Below, piece after piece: positions 12,201 to 16,849 of a DNA stretch of 64,000 nt. The notes beneath the pieces are model-generated. The model was given only the letters and a program-made list of their open reading frames with translations, was not told where the DNA came from and searched no databases. The stretch covers positions 248,001-312,000 of the forward strand of contig NZ_SCVC01000021.1 of the NCBI RefSeq assembly GCF_004297405.1, in the 5' to 3' direction. The stretch's first letter is position 1, and every line of letters starts with the position of its first letter. The stretch comes from Reyranella sp. (GTDB taxonomy: Bacteria > Pseudomonadota > Alphaproteobacteria > Reyranellales > Reyranellaceae). Position numbers and translations under genes: made by a program.

Positions 12201-14843
12201 GGCGCGGGCACGCTGATCCTGACGGGCACGAACAGCTATACCGGCGGCACGACGGTCGAGGCAGGCACGGCGCAGGGCGACAGCGCCAGCCTGCAAGGCG
12301 CCATCATCAACAACGCGACGGTGGCCTTCGATCAGGGGACGAACGGTACTTATGCCGGCACCATGTCGGGCACCGGTGCTCTGGTGAAATCCGGCGCCGG
12401 CAATCTCACGCTCGGCGGCAGCAACAGCTATACCGGCGGCACGACGGTGTCGGGCGGCACGCTCACGGGCAACACGTCGAGCCTTCAGGGCAACATCGTG
12501 AACAATGCCGCGGTGGTGTTCAGCCAGAGCACGGACGGCACGTACGCCGGCATCATGTCCGGCGCGGGCGGGTTCACCAAGAGCGGTGCGGGTAACCTTA
12601 CGCTGACAGGAGCAAACAGCTACGGCGGCGGCACCGTGGTATCGGGCGGGACGCTGACCGGTACGACGTCGAGCCTGCAGGGAGCCATCGTCAACAACGC
12701 GACGGTGGCTTTCGATCAAGGGACGAACGGCACCTATAATGAGGTGATGTCGGGCAGCGGCGCGCTGGTGAAGGCCGGCACGGGCACCCTCACGCTGACC
12801 GGTGCCAACACCTACACGGGCGGCACGACGGTATCGGGCGGCACGCTGACCGGTACGGCGTCGAGCCTGCAGGGCAATATCCTGAACAATGCGGCCGTCG
12901 CTTTCGATCAAGTCACGAACGGCACCTACGCCGGCTCGATGAATGGCAGCGGCGCCCTCACCAAGAACGGTGCCGGCGCGCTAACGCTCACCGGCGCCAA
13001 CAGCTACGGCGGTGGCACGACGGTGAATGCCGGCAGCCTGATCGGCAACAGCGCGAGCCTGCAGGGCAACATCCTGAACAATGCCGCAGTGGTGTTCGAC
13101 CAGGCGAATAACGGCACCTATGCCGGCGCCATGACCGGCAGTGGTTCGCTGACCAAGAGTGGGGCCGGCACGCTGGTGCTGACCGGCGCCAACGTGGTGG
13201 GCGGCGGCACGACGATATCGGGTGGTGTCCTGGCGGTGAACGGCTCGCTGACCAGCAGCATCACGGTGACCAATGGTGGTGTGCTGGGCGGTAGCGGCCA
13301 GCTGATCGGTGCTCTGGCAGTGACCGGCGGCACGCTGGCGCCCGGCAACTCGATCGGGACGCTGAATGTCACGGGTAACTTCACGCAGACCGGCGGCGTC
13401 TATCAGGTCGAGGTCAATAGCGGCGGCCAGAACGACAAGATCGTCGCCACCGGCACGGCCACGCTCGGTGGCGGCACCACAGTACAGGTGCTGGCCACCC
13501 AAGGCGCCTATCAACGCAACACGACCTACACCATCGTCACGGCAACGGGCGGGCTCACCGGCACCTACGACGGTGTCACTAGCAATCTCGCCTTCCTGAC
13601 GCCCTCGCTGAGCTACGACGCTAACAACGTCTATCTGCTGCTAGAGCAGATGGCGAGCGCCTTTGCCTCAGGGGCACAGACCGCCAACCAATACGCCGTG
13701 GGCATGGCACTGGACACCGCCTCGCCGACGGCGACGGGGGATTTCACAACGGTGCTGACGGCGCTGGCGGGCCTCAGCACGGCGCAGGGTCCGGCGGCGC
13801 TCGATACGATCAGCGGCCAGCCCTATACCGGCTTTGGCACGGTCAATATCCTCGCGGCACGGTCGTTCCTCAACGTGGTCGGCCAGCAGACAGCGAACGC
13901 ACGCGTCGGTGCCGACGGCACGCAGCGTGTTGCCTTGGCGGAAGCCTGTGTCATTGCCTGCGACACGCCGGAGCCGCCGCGTTGGGGCGCCTGGATGAGC
14001 GGTTACGGCGGCGTGGGTGGGGTCGGCGGCAACAACAATGCCGGCGCGTTGAACTATAACTTCGGCGGTACGGCGGTCGGCGTCGACTATCGCCTCGATC
14101 CCCGGTTCCTCGTGGGCCTGGCGGTCGGCTACTCGAGTGGCCGGCAGTGGGTGGCTAACTTCCAGGGCACGGGCTGGACGGATAACTACAGCGTCGCGCT
14201 CTATGCCTCATTCAATCAGGGTGGGTTCTACGCCGATGCGCTGGCGGGCTATGCCTACTCTGACAATCGTCAGCAACGGATCCTGTCGATCCCTGGCTTG
14301 GCGACGCGCTACGCCAGCGGCACGACAGGAGCGAACCTGTTCCTGAGCCAGATCGAGGCGGGCTACAAGATTGGGTTCGGCCCGGCAGGATTCGGATCGT
14401 CCGGGACGGCGCAGGCGAGCATCACGCCGTTCGCGCGCTTCCAGACGGTGGCGGCCTCGCAACGCGCCTTCACCGAATGGGGCGCCGATTCTCTGAACCT
14501 GATGGTGCAGCAGCAGAACACCACCTCGGTACGTACCGTTCTCGGTGCCGATCTGGCGGCCAACCTGCCCCTGGGCGACCGGACCTTGGATATCGCGCTG
14601 CGCCTCGGCTGGGCACACGAATATGCCGATACGGGCCGTCCGATGACGGCATCATTCGCCGGAGCGCCGACGGTGCCCTTCACCGTCTATGGCGCGCAGC
14701 CCCTGCGCGATGCGGCGGTGATCGGCCTCAACCTCGGCACCAGGATCACCGACTCGATCTCAGCCTATGTCCGCTACGACGGCGAGCTTAACGGTCGTGA
14801 CGATACGCACGCTTTTTCGGCCGGCTTCCGCATGACGTGGTAG
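222..14843 (+). CDS. giant type V autotransporter with beta-strand repeats (4873 aa)
   Basis: A surface or secreted adhesin-like protein that exports its own passenger through a C-terminal outer-membrane barrel. The leader has a charged N-extension of about 35 residues, then a hydrophobic stretch and a likely cleavage after GVANA (residue 58). Residues about 150-380 are very glycine-rich. From about 400 to 4450 the passenger is a long run of autotransporter-associated beta-strand repeats (PATR/TIGR02601 type), with motifs such as GTLTLTGANTYTGGTT recurring several dozen times. The barrel starts near residue 4587 (WGAWMSGYGG) and ends in ...FRMTW, the aromatic C-terminus expected for BAM recognition. 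The ATG at 222 follows a GGGGTGGGG stretch; an in-frame ATG at 264 is an alternative start. The repeats imply a beta-helical passenger, but the ligand cannot be read from the sequence. No cleavage site between passenger and barrel is obvious. Confidence 0.95.
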   Translation: MERSGKRSGTLRRGMLPFLSPEATAPKGRQPAWRSLRTGLLASSALGALVLTAGVANAENFSVTNNNDGGPGSLRQAIIDSNSFAGPNSITINSGVGTIVLGSDLPQVMSSATISGNGATISGNNLYRGLSIGAFFATTPVAVSVTVENLTIANTKAQGGSGAQGGGGGAGLGGALFVADKGNLTVRNVNLVNNTAAGGNGGLSSGSDAGGGGGMGGNGGSTAADGQGGGGGWGGGANGGNGGQNGSTGTISSAMPGGNGGNGSTSGGAGAQGGGGGGGGGTGAGGGGGGVAGGNGTNADGGSGGFGGGGGGGSTGTGGTGGFGGGGGGSTGTAGGVGGFGGGGGGRTGGAGAVGGFGAGAGNSSGNAAGGGGAGLGGAIFVQEGGTLNFGGTLAINGNTVAGGTSGGNGAGAGSGFGGALFLQGDGTIQFSPDSGQTQTVSDAIADQNGSGGTGSYALLKSGAGTLVLSGTNSYSGGTQINDGTLSVSADPNLGKAGTGISLSGGTLQATASFTAGRTLTLNGTGGTIETATGTTLTLNNGVHGAGGLIKTGDGTLILDGTISPPGVNYAGATIVRQGTLGGQLSAASAYTIETGAILTVSDDQSIGSLSGAGTVRATGSSVVDTLRVGGTHGSTIFSGTLENGLGLLQLSKTGTGTLTLTGTNTYTGGTTISGGTLSVSSDANLGGSGGITIGNGTLQTTATFASARGITLGGTLGDTIETAAGTTLTLSGSIISFIDVQLIKTGAGTLVLSGTNNYTAETVIKEGVLAITHDASLGHATSGVTFDGGTLQFLGSFDLVASRALKLDSGGGTIDTGTFNTTISQAIAGTGALTKIGTGTLTLGGSNLYTGSTAINGGTLALSGTGSIAPSAGVDLASSGAVFDISSVSGSGTTIQALSGVAGTNVVLGNKTLTLGSASSTTFGGVIAGTGGSLVKQETGTLTLTGANTYTGGTTVSGGTLAGSSTSLQGNILNNAAVTFDQSGNGTYAGDMSGSGSLTKTGTGTLTLSGTNSYSGSTTISGGTLVGTTTSLQGNILNNSVVTFDQATDGIYAGAITGSGRLIKTGAGAVTLSGANNYFGGTTISGGTLIGTTTSLWRGIVNDAALVFDQAFDDFLTGDISGSGSVTKRGTGKVTFAGTFTYTGETVIAGGTLALTGNASIDQSSGVRLDAAGTAFDISAVGGNPRTIKDLSGVANSTVILGFTSLTVGTSNNTTFSGIIEGDGTYAWTGNLIKQGAGTLTLAGVNTYTGATTIIAGTLAISGAGSIAASRDVELATTGSVFDISQTTSGTTITNLTGVAGSTVALGSKTLTVASGAFDGIIQDGGIGAGSGGSLTKQSTGTLTLTGVNTYTGETRITAGTLALSGSGSIASSSGVILDGTDAVFDISQTSSGASVASLGGTFDSSIINLGAKTLTVVNGGDFGGVIQGTGGLTLANGASLGLSGTNTYTGVTTIGTNAVLELDDSGTIAQSSLVDLAGSGAVFDISCGCTNPQTINDLQGVAGTVVRLGINSLTMGTANSTTFAGVIDDFGGNGGLIKQGSGTLTLSGANSYTGGTTFKGGALAVFNDGNLGDTSGSLTFNGGALKFLAQFDLENTRTITMAAGGGTIDTNGFDTTISQSVNGVGGLTKAGAGTLTLAAFNAYNDLTTISGGTLKLSGTGNIAFSNGVYLASGTAVFDISAADGERWIKALSGVADSRIVLGANNLKTGTLNGQKTFSGIIEGSGGLILKDALGKLTLEGVNTYTGATRVEEGTLAIGGSGSIASSSGLVLFGTAVLDISSATGEVALKTFEGGTGTVVQLGANTLVLDPATSAIFGGVIKGSGGVTKKGSETQAFDGVNEYTGLTRIEGGTLTLVGAGDIANSSGVELATAGALFDVSGATGNRTIRGLDGVAGTTVALDGKTLTIDTSRSTTFSGTIDGLAAAGLVKQGMGTLTLTANSHTYGSATQILAGTLALSGAGSIAQSSGVQLDGTGTFDISASTNDQTIKDLSGGVDGRIVLGSRTLTAGTANNTTFGGVISGDGGFTKQGTGQLTFGGANVYIGTTTITAGTLALAGSGSVSGSSEVSVASGATFDVSGIASATAIKNLTGTGTVKLGARELQITQAAGEFAGTIGGSGTGTALSVLDGTLTLTGASTYTGDTFVGPTATLALKDGGSIASTAKVVFGSSGSFDISQTTSGATVGGLEGGGLVSLGSRDLTISGAGASFSGVIQGGGGLQLAAGAQQRLSGAATYGGGTTIAANATLFLDGSVYITTSSKVDLAGAGATLDISGSTVSGPQIVRDLQSAFTGSKVVLGANSLSVLSFNDTAFAGGIEGSGGLIKDGSATLTLSGTSTYGGGTTITSGTLIVSSDANLGAASGGVTFNGGTLRLGASFNLVATRAITLDVVGTIDTNGFDTIISQTIGGSGQLAKVGLGTLTLGGVNTYVGDTFVQGGTVAITSDASLGATSGTLYLYDGALRFLASFDLDATRQIALGGSGGTIDTNGFDTTINQAITGAVTLTKVGAGVLTLSGTNSYRDATFRGGVVAVSRDASLGSIFGRLTFDGGTLRFLSSFDVFGARTVALDAGGGTIDTNGFVTMFDRGITGAGQLTKAGAGTLTLNRANTYTGATTIGAGTLALSGAGSIATSSGVNLTGAGATFSILGANGSRTIRDLAGVAGTSIALGGNGLTVGTANNTSFAGGISGTGGLTKQGSGTLTLAGINTYTGGTTVSAGTLQGTTTGLQGAITNNAAVVFDQASNGTYSGNMSGSGSLTKTGGGNVTLSGTNTYSGGTTVSGGTLTGTTESLQGNILNNAAIVFDQTTSGTYSEVMSGTGTLTKTGSGTVILTASNIYSGGTTISGGTLQLGNGGTTGWIVGNVAMSNNAMLAFNRSDDVIFGGNISGVGRLMLMGPGKVTLTGTNSYSGGTVIGGGTVEASSDAAFGAPGTTLTVAGGATVQALASFTSGRPIELLGVGGKFDTNGNTLTLQGTITGDGALTKIGAGTLILTGTNSYTGGTTVEAGIVMGNSISLRGAIINNASVVFDQATDDTYAGPMSGTGSLTKTGAGNLILAGINTYTGDTTVSDGTLTGSTTSLRGRIVNNATVVFDQATDGVYGGSMSGSGVLVKSGAGVLTLGGVNTYSGGTTIRGGVVSISSNANLGDNVGGLTFDGGGLRFDAGFALSSARAIALDTGGGTIDTNGFNTTIAQSITGNGTLTKIGNGTLVLGGSNSHGGTIVSGGVVAAANDAAFGVTGASLVVANGATVQALAYFISNRPVELQAGGGVFDTNGNTLTLRGAISGNGGLTKQGAGTLELTGANTYTGTTTISGGTLALSGGGSISALGSVALTASGVTFDISGASGNQTIQDFTGVAGTSIVLGGNTLTVGTATSTTFSGMIGGAGGLTKQGSGTLTLDGYNGYSGATTINAGTLAIVGAGGVAYSSVTVASGATFDISGGDYSENLVTDLAGGGTVKLGSNELVVGAATGTFSGAVVDAGAGSTRGALTIIEGTLTLSGMSTYGGITRIYQGASLVLTGAGSIADTRYVAFSPSTAGAATFDISGTTGGATVGGLFDTSSAGLGRVVLGSQTLTVTGSSGAFKGIISGNGGLALAANATQALAGVNSYAGTTTIGAGATLMLYDDGSIAASSGVSLSGIGASFDISGAYGGRTIQDLAGVAGATLFLGGNSLTVGTANSTTFAGVIADDGFDGGRGGSLVKQGSGTLTLTGANTYTGGTTVSGGTLQGTTTSLQGNIVNNASVVFNQSSNGTYSGNMSGTGSLSLTGGGNLTLTGTNTYSGGTAVSAGALTGTTTSLQGNIANNAAVVFNQTTSGTYAGVMSGSGTLTKTGNGTVILTANNSYGGGTTISGGVLQLGNGGTTGMITGNVVVNGADSLLAFNRSDAITFADDISGTGGIMLMGPGTVALTGNNTFTGGTAIGGGTVQAGSDSAFGAAGTSLTLGGGATVEALASFTSDRTVQLLVMGGTFDTNGNTLTLQGAITGVGALTKTGAGTLILTGTNSYTGGTTVEAGTAQGDSASLQGAIINNATVAFDQGTNGTYAGTMSGTGALVKSGAGNLTLGGSNSYTGGTTVSGGTLTGNTSSLQGNIVNNAAVVFSQSTDGTYAGIMSGAGGFTKSGAGNLTLTGANSYGGGTVVSGGTLTGTTSSLQGAIVNNATVAFDQGTNGTYNEVMSGSGALVKAGTGTLTLTGANTYTGGTTVSGGTLTGTASSLQGNILNNAAVAFDQVTNGTYAGSMNGSGALTKNGAGALTLTGANSYGGGTTVNAGSLIGNSASLQGNILNNAAVVFDQANNGTYAGAMTGSGSLTKSGAGTLVLTGANVVGGGTTISGGVLAVNGSLTSSITVTNGGVLGGSGQLIGALAVTGGTLAPGNSIGTLNVTGNFTQTGGVYQVEVNSGGQNDKIVATGTATLGGGTTVQVLATQGAYQRNTTYTIVTATGGLTGTYDGVTSNLAFLTPSLSYDANNVYLLLEQMASAFASGAQTANQYAVGMALDTASPTATGDFTTVLTALAGLSTAQGPAALDTISGQPYTGFGTVNILAARSFLNVVGQQTANARVGADGTQRVALAEACVIACDTPEPPRWGAWMSGYGGVGGVGGNNNAGALNYNFGGTAVGVDYRLDPRFLVGLAVGYSSGRQWVANFQGTGWTDNYSVALYASFNQGGFYADALAGYAYSDNRQQRILSIPGLATRYASGTTGANLFLSQIEAGYKIGFGPAGFGSSGTAQASITPFARFQTVAASQRAFTEWGADSLNLMVQQQNTTSVRTVLGADLAANLPLGDRTLDIALRLGWAHEYADTGRPMTASFAGAPTVPFTVYGAQPLRDAAVIGLNLGTRITDSISAYVRYDGELNGRDDTHAFSAGFRMTW
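1020..1370 (+). repeat. glycine-rich low-complexity module inside the autotransporter
   Basis: GGC/GGT codons dominate. The translation repeats a unit of about 20 residues of the form GGFGGGGGGG-STGTGGT, found at least four times in a row. It lies between the N-terminal right-handed-repeat-like segment and the beta-strand repeat region. It resembles Gly-rich linkers of other large autotransporters and PE_PGRS-like beta-rolls in composition only. Confidence 0.8.
8040..9600 (+). repeat. intragenic duplication, copy A
   Basis: The order of repeat sub-types here is matched by copy B about 3.0 kb downstream: GSIA..SSGV unit, LQG..NNA..FDQ units, then LQLGNGGTTG, LAFNRSD, LMGPG, GGGTV, DTNGNTLTLQG and GGTTVEAG. 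The offset is 3000 bases at 8118, 3021 at 8381-8790 and 3024 at 9111, so reading frame is kept throughout. Confidence 0.8.
11100..12624 (+). repeat. intragenic duplication, copy B
   Basis: Partner of the block at 8040-9600. Copy B has a seven-residue insertion (around DGFDGGRGG, near 11290-11315) that explains the step from a 3000- to a 3021-base offset. A shorter, partial third copy of the AAFG...ALA...DTNGNTLTL section lies near 9890-10140. Confidence 0.8.
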
Positions 14844-14851
14844 CGTTCTTC

Positions 14852-14878
14852 TCGAGTGTAGATCGCATATCGAGTGTA
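14852..14878 (+). promoter_or_regulatory. short direct repeat downstream of the autotransporter gene
   Basis: TCGAGTGTA occurs at 14852-14860 and again at 14870-14878, an 18-base period, in the 119-base gap between the autotransporter stop and the next gene. It could be an operator half-site pair or chance. Nothing else in the gap except the hairpin at 14931 stands out. Confidence 0.25.
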
Positions 14879-14930
14879 TCGGCATGTTCCGTTCGGCTGA
14901 TTCCAGCCATGCAAGACATGCTCTAAGCTC

Positions 14931-14959
14931 CTTCCCCTTGAGGCTACCTCAAGGGGAAG
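14931..14959 (+). promoter_or_regulatory. perfect 13-bp hairpin covering the RBS of the next gene
   Basis: The left arm CTTCCCCTTGAGG (14931-14943), loop CTA and right arm CCTCAAGGGGAAG (14947-14959) pair without mismatch. The right arm contains the only good Shine-Dalgarno (AAGGGGA), and the ATG at 14963 begins three bases after the stem. No T-run follows, which argues against a simple intrinsic terminator. It may instead occlude the RBS, or terminate or process the transcript of the upstream gene. Confidence 0.65.
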
Positions 14960-14962
14960 TCG

Positions 14963-16291
14963 ATGCAGCTCCGCTGGAATGATCTCGGAACGCCGCGCGC
15001 CGACAGAGCCGCCGGCAAGAGAGTGGAGATCGCGGGCTTTCCGCTCACGTCCCTTTTGGCGAGGAGCGCCGACCATTTTCTGATGATGGCCGAGCCTGGT
15101 TGCTGCCAGGGTTGTGTGCCGGCCAATCCGTTGGCTGTCGTTGAAGTCTCCGCCGATCGACCGCTGAAGCTCGGCAACGGAGCCTTGCGATTGAGAGGCA
15201 CATGGTGCGTCTCGCCCGATTCCGAAGGTTGGCGCTATCGGCTCGAAGGCGCCGAGGTGACACCGGGTCTCACGCGCCGCGCCGCGATCACCGCAAGCGC
15301 ACTCTTCTGTTTGCCGGTGCCGGCGATGGCGCAGGCGGGCGACGGCGCGGCCGTCGATATTCATAGCCACGCCGGAAATCTGATCTGGTTGAGCTTCGGC
15401 CGTGGCCAGTCCGTGCCGGTCGCCGATCCGATGCGCCAGGGCGGCATGTCGGCGATCGCTCTCGCCGTCGTGGCGGATTCACCGATCATCAAGCTCACCG
15501 ATGGCCGCCTACGGCCCAGCCGCGATCCGCGGCCCGGCGAGCTTTACGAATTCAGCCAGCGATCATTTCCGGCGTTGCACGCGCTGGCGCGCGAGCAAGG
15601 GTTACCGATCATCAAGACGGCCGCGGATTTGCGCGCAGTGCGAGCCAGCCGGCCGTCGGTCATCGTTTCTGCCGAAGGCGCCGACTTTCTCGAGGGCAGG
15701 ATCGAGCGTCTCGACGAGGCGTTTCAACGTTGGGCGCTACGCCATCTGCAGCTCACGCACTATCGGCCGAACGAGCTCGGGGACATTCAGACGGAGCCGA
15801 GTGTGCACGGTGGCCTGACGGCGTTCGGCGCCGATGTCATCCGGCGCTGTAATCAGATGGGCATCGTGGTCGACGTGGCACACGGCACTTACGAACTGGT
15901 GAAGAAGGCAGCCGCTGTCACGACCAAGCCGCTGATCCTGTCGCACACCTCGTTGACCGAGAAGCCTGTAGCCTGGACGCGGCGCATACTGCCCGATCAT
16001 GCGCGCGCCATCGCAGCGACCGGCGGTGTCATTGGCCTCTGGCCGGTCACGGCCTATTTCCCCAACGTAGTGGCCTATGCCGAGGCCTTCGCCAGAACCG
16101 CGGAGTTGGTCGGCATCGATCATGTCGGCCTCGGCACCGATCAACTCGGTCTGGTCGGGGCAAGCGCCCTACCAAGCTACGCCGACCTGCCGCAACTCAC
16201 CGCCGCCTTGCGGACAAAATTCAATGAGGCGGAGACGGCCAAATTGCTCGGCGGAAATTACCGGCGAGTCTTCGAGGCCAGCGTTGCCTGA
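14963..16291 (+). CDS. DUF3299-like domain fused to Tat-type leader and M19 membrane dipeptidase
   Basis: Residues about 15-100 resemble the DUF3299 family (GKRVEIAGF, HFLMMAEPGCCQGC, VEVSADRP). Next comes an internal Tat-like signal at 105-124 (TRRAAI, then a hydrophobic stretch ending AMAQA), then a peptidase M19 (renal dipeptidase type) domain. Metal-site motifs are visible: DIHSHAG near 132, EGADFLEG, VDVAHGTYE, LILSHTSL and GIDHVGLGTD. M19 enzymes hydrolyse dipeptides with two zinc ions. The start at 14963 has an RBS, but that RBS is inside a hairpin. An in-frame GTG at 15257 would give a normal short Tat leader directly before the dipeptidase, so two translation products are possible. 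With the long start the Tat leader is internal, which is odd for an exported protein. Confidence 0.8.
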   Translation: MQLRWNDLGTPRADRAAGKRVEIAGFPLTSLLARSADHFLMMAEPGCCQGCVPANPLAVVEVSADRPLKLGNGALRLRGTWCVSPDSEGWRYRLEGAEVTPGLTRRAAITASALFCLPVPAMAQAGDGAAVDIHSHAGNLIWLSFGRGQSVPVADPMRQGGMSAIALAVVADSPIIKLTDGRLRPSRDPRPGELYEFSQRSFPALHALAREQGLPIIKTAADLRAVRASRPSVIVSAEGADFLEGRIERLDEAFQRWALRHLQLTHYRPNELGDIQTEPSVHGGLTAFGADVIRRCNQMGIVVDVAHGTYELVKKAAAVTTKPLILSHTSLTEKPVAWTRRILPDHARAIAATGGVIGLWPVTAYFPNVVAYAEAFARTAELVGIDHVGLGTDQLGLVGASALPSYADLPQLTAALRTKFNEAETAKLLGGNYRRVFEASVA

Positions 16292-16293
16292 CA

Positions 16294-16313
16294 GGCTCAC
16301 GGCACCGTGAACC
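16294..16313 (+). terminator. weak hairpin just after the dipeptidase stop
   Basis: The arms GGCTCACG and CGTGAACC pair around a GCAC loop with one mismatch, three bases after the TGA at 16289-16291. There is no T-tract, so it is at best a weak terminator or an RNA-stabilising stem between this gene and the molybdoenzyme operon. Confidence 0.25.
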
Positions 16314-16383
16314 ACCGCCGCTAGGCGAGGCCAATATCGCGCGCTAGGCTTATTTCCATAAATCCTGAACAACGGAGAATGGG

Positions 16384-16833
16384 ATGGCTGTTCTCAACGT
16401 CAACGGCAAGGCGCTCGATCACAACGCCGAGCCGGATACCCCCCTGCTTTGGGTGCTGCGCGAACAACTCGGCCTGACCGGCGCCAAATATGGCTGCGGC
16501 ATCTCCCAATGCGGCGCCTGCACGGTGCATGTCGATGGCGTGGCGACGCGGTCCTGTGGCGTGCCGGTCAGTGCGGTGGCCGACAAGAAGATCGTGACCG
16601 TCGAGGCCTTGGCAACGAACGGCACCTTGAACAAAATCCAGCAGGCCTGGGTCGCGCTCGACGTGCCCCAATGCGGCTACTGCCAGACCGGCATGGTGAT
16701 GGCGGCGACGGCGCTGCTGGCCACCAATCCCAAGCCGACCGACGCCGACATCGACGCGGCCATGACCAACATCTGTCGCTGCGGCACCTATCAGCAGGTG
16801 CGCGAAGCGATCCACGCCGCGGCGAAGGCCTAA
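16384..16833 (+). CDS. 2Fe-2S subunit of xanthine-oxidase-family enzyme (IorA type)
   Basis: Small electron-transfer subunit of a molybdenum hydroxylase. The plant-type ferredoxin cluster is bound by C38, C43, C46 and C58 (CGISQCGAC...C), and the second cluster by C97, C100, C131 and C133 (CGYC...CRC). At 149 aa it has the usual length for isoquinoline 1-oxidoreductase alpha-type subunits. GGAG precedes the ATG. It lies 16 bases before the large subunit, so the two are surely co-translated. As in other IorAB enzymes, there is no separate FAD subunit. Electrons would pass to a cytochrome, and a c-type cytochrome gene follows the large subunit. The substrate is not evident. Confidence 0.92.
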   Translation: MAVLNVNGKALDHNAEPDTPLLWVLREQLGLTGAKYGCGISQCGACTVHVDGVATRSCGVPVSAVADKKIVTVEALATNGTLNKIQQAWVALDVPQCGYCQTGMVMAATALLATNPKPTDADIDAAMTNICRCGTYQQVREAIHAAAKA

Positions 16834-16849
16834 GGGAGGAGGGCGCATC

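Noticed and set aside
11136..12911. 591-aa open frame on the minus strand inside the autotransporter, and many similar ones
   Set aside because: These are shadow frames caused by high GC and the regular third-position pattern of the repeats. The translations are rich in R, G, A and H, with no domain, leader or RBS.
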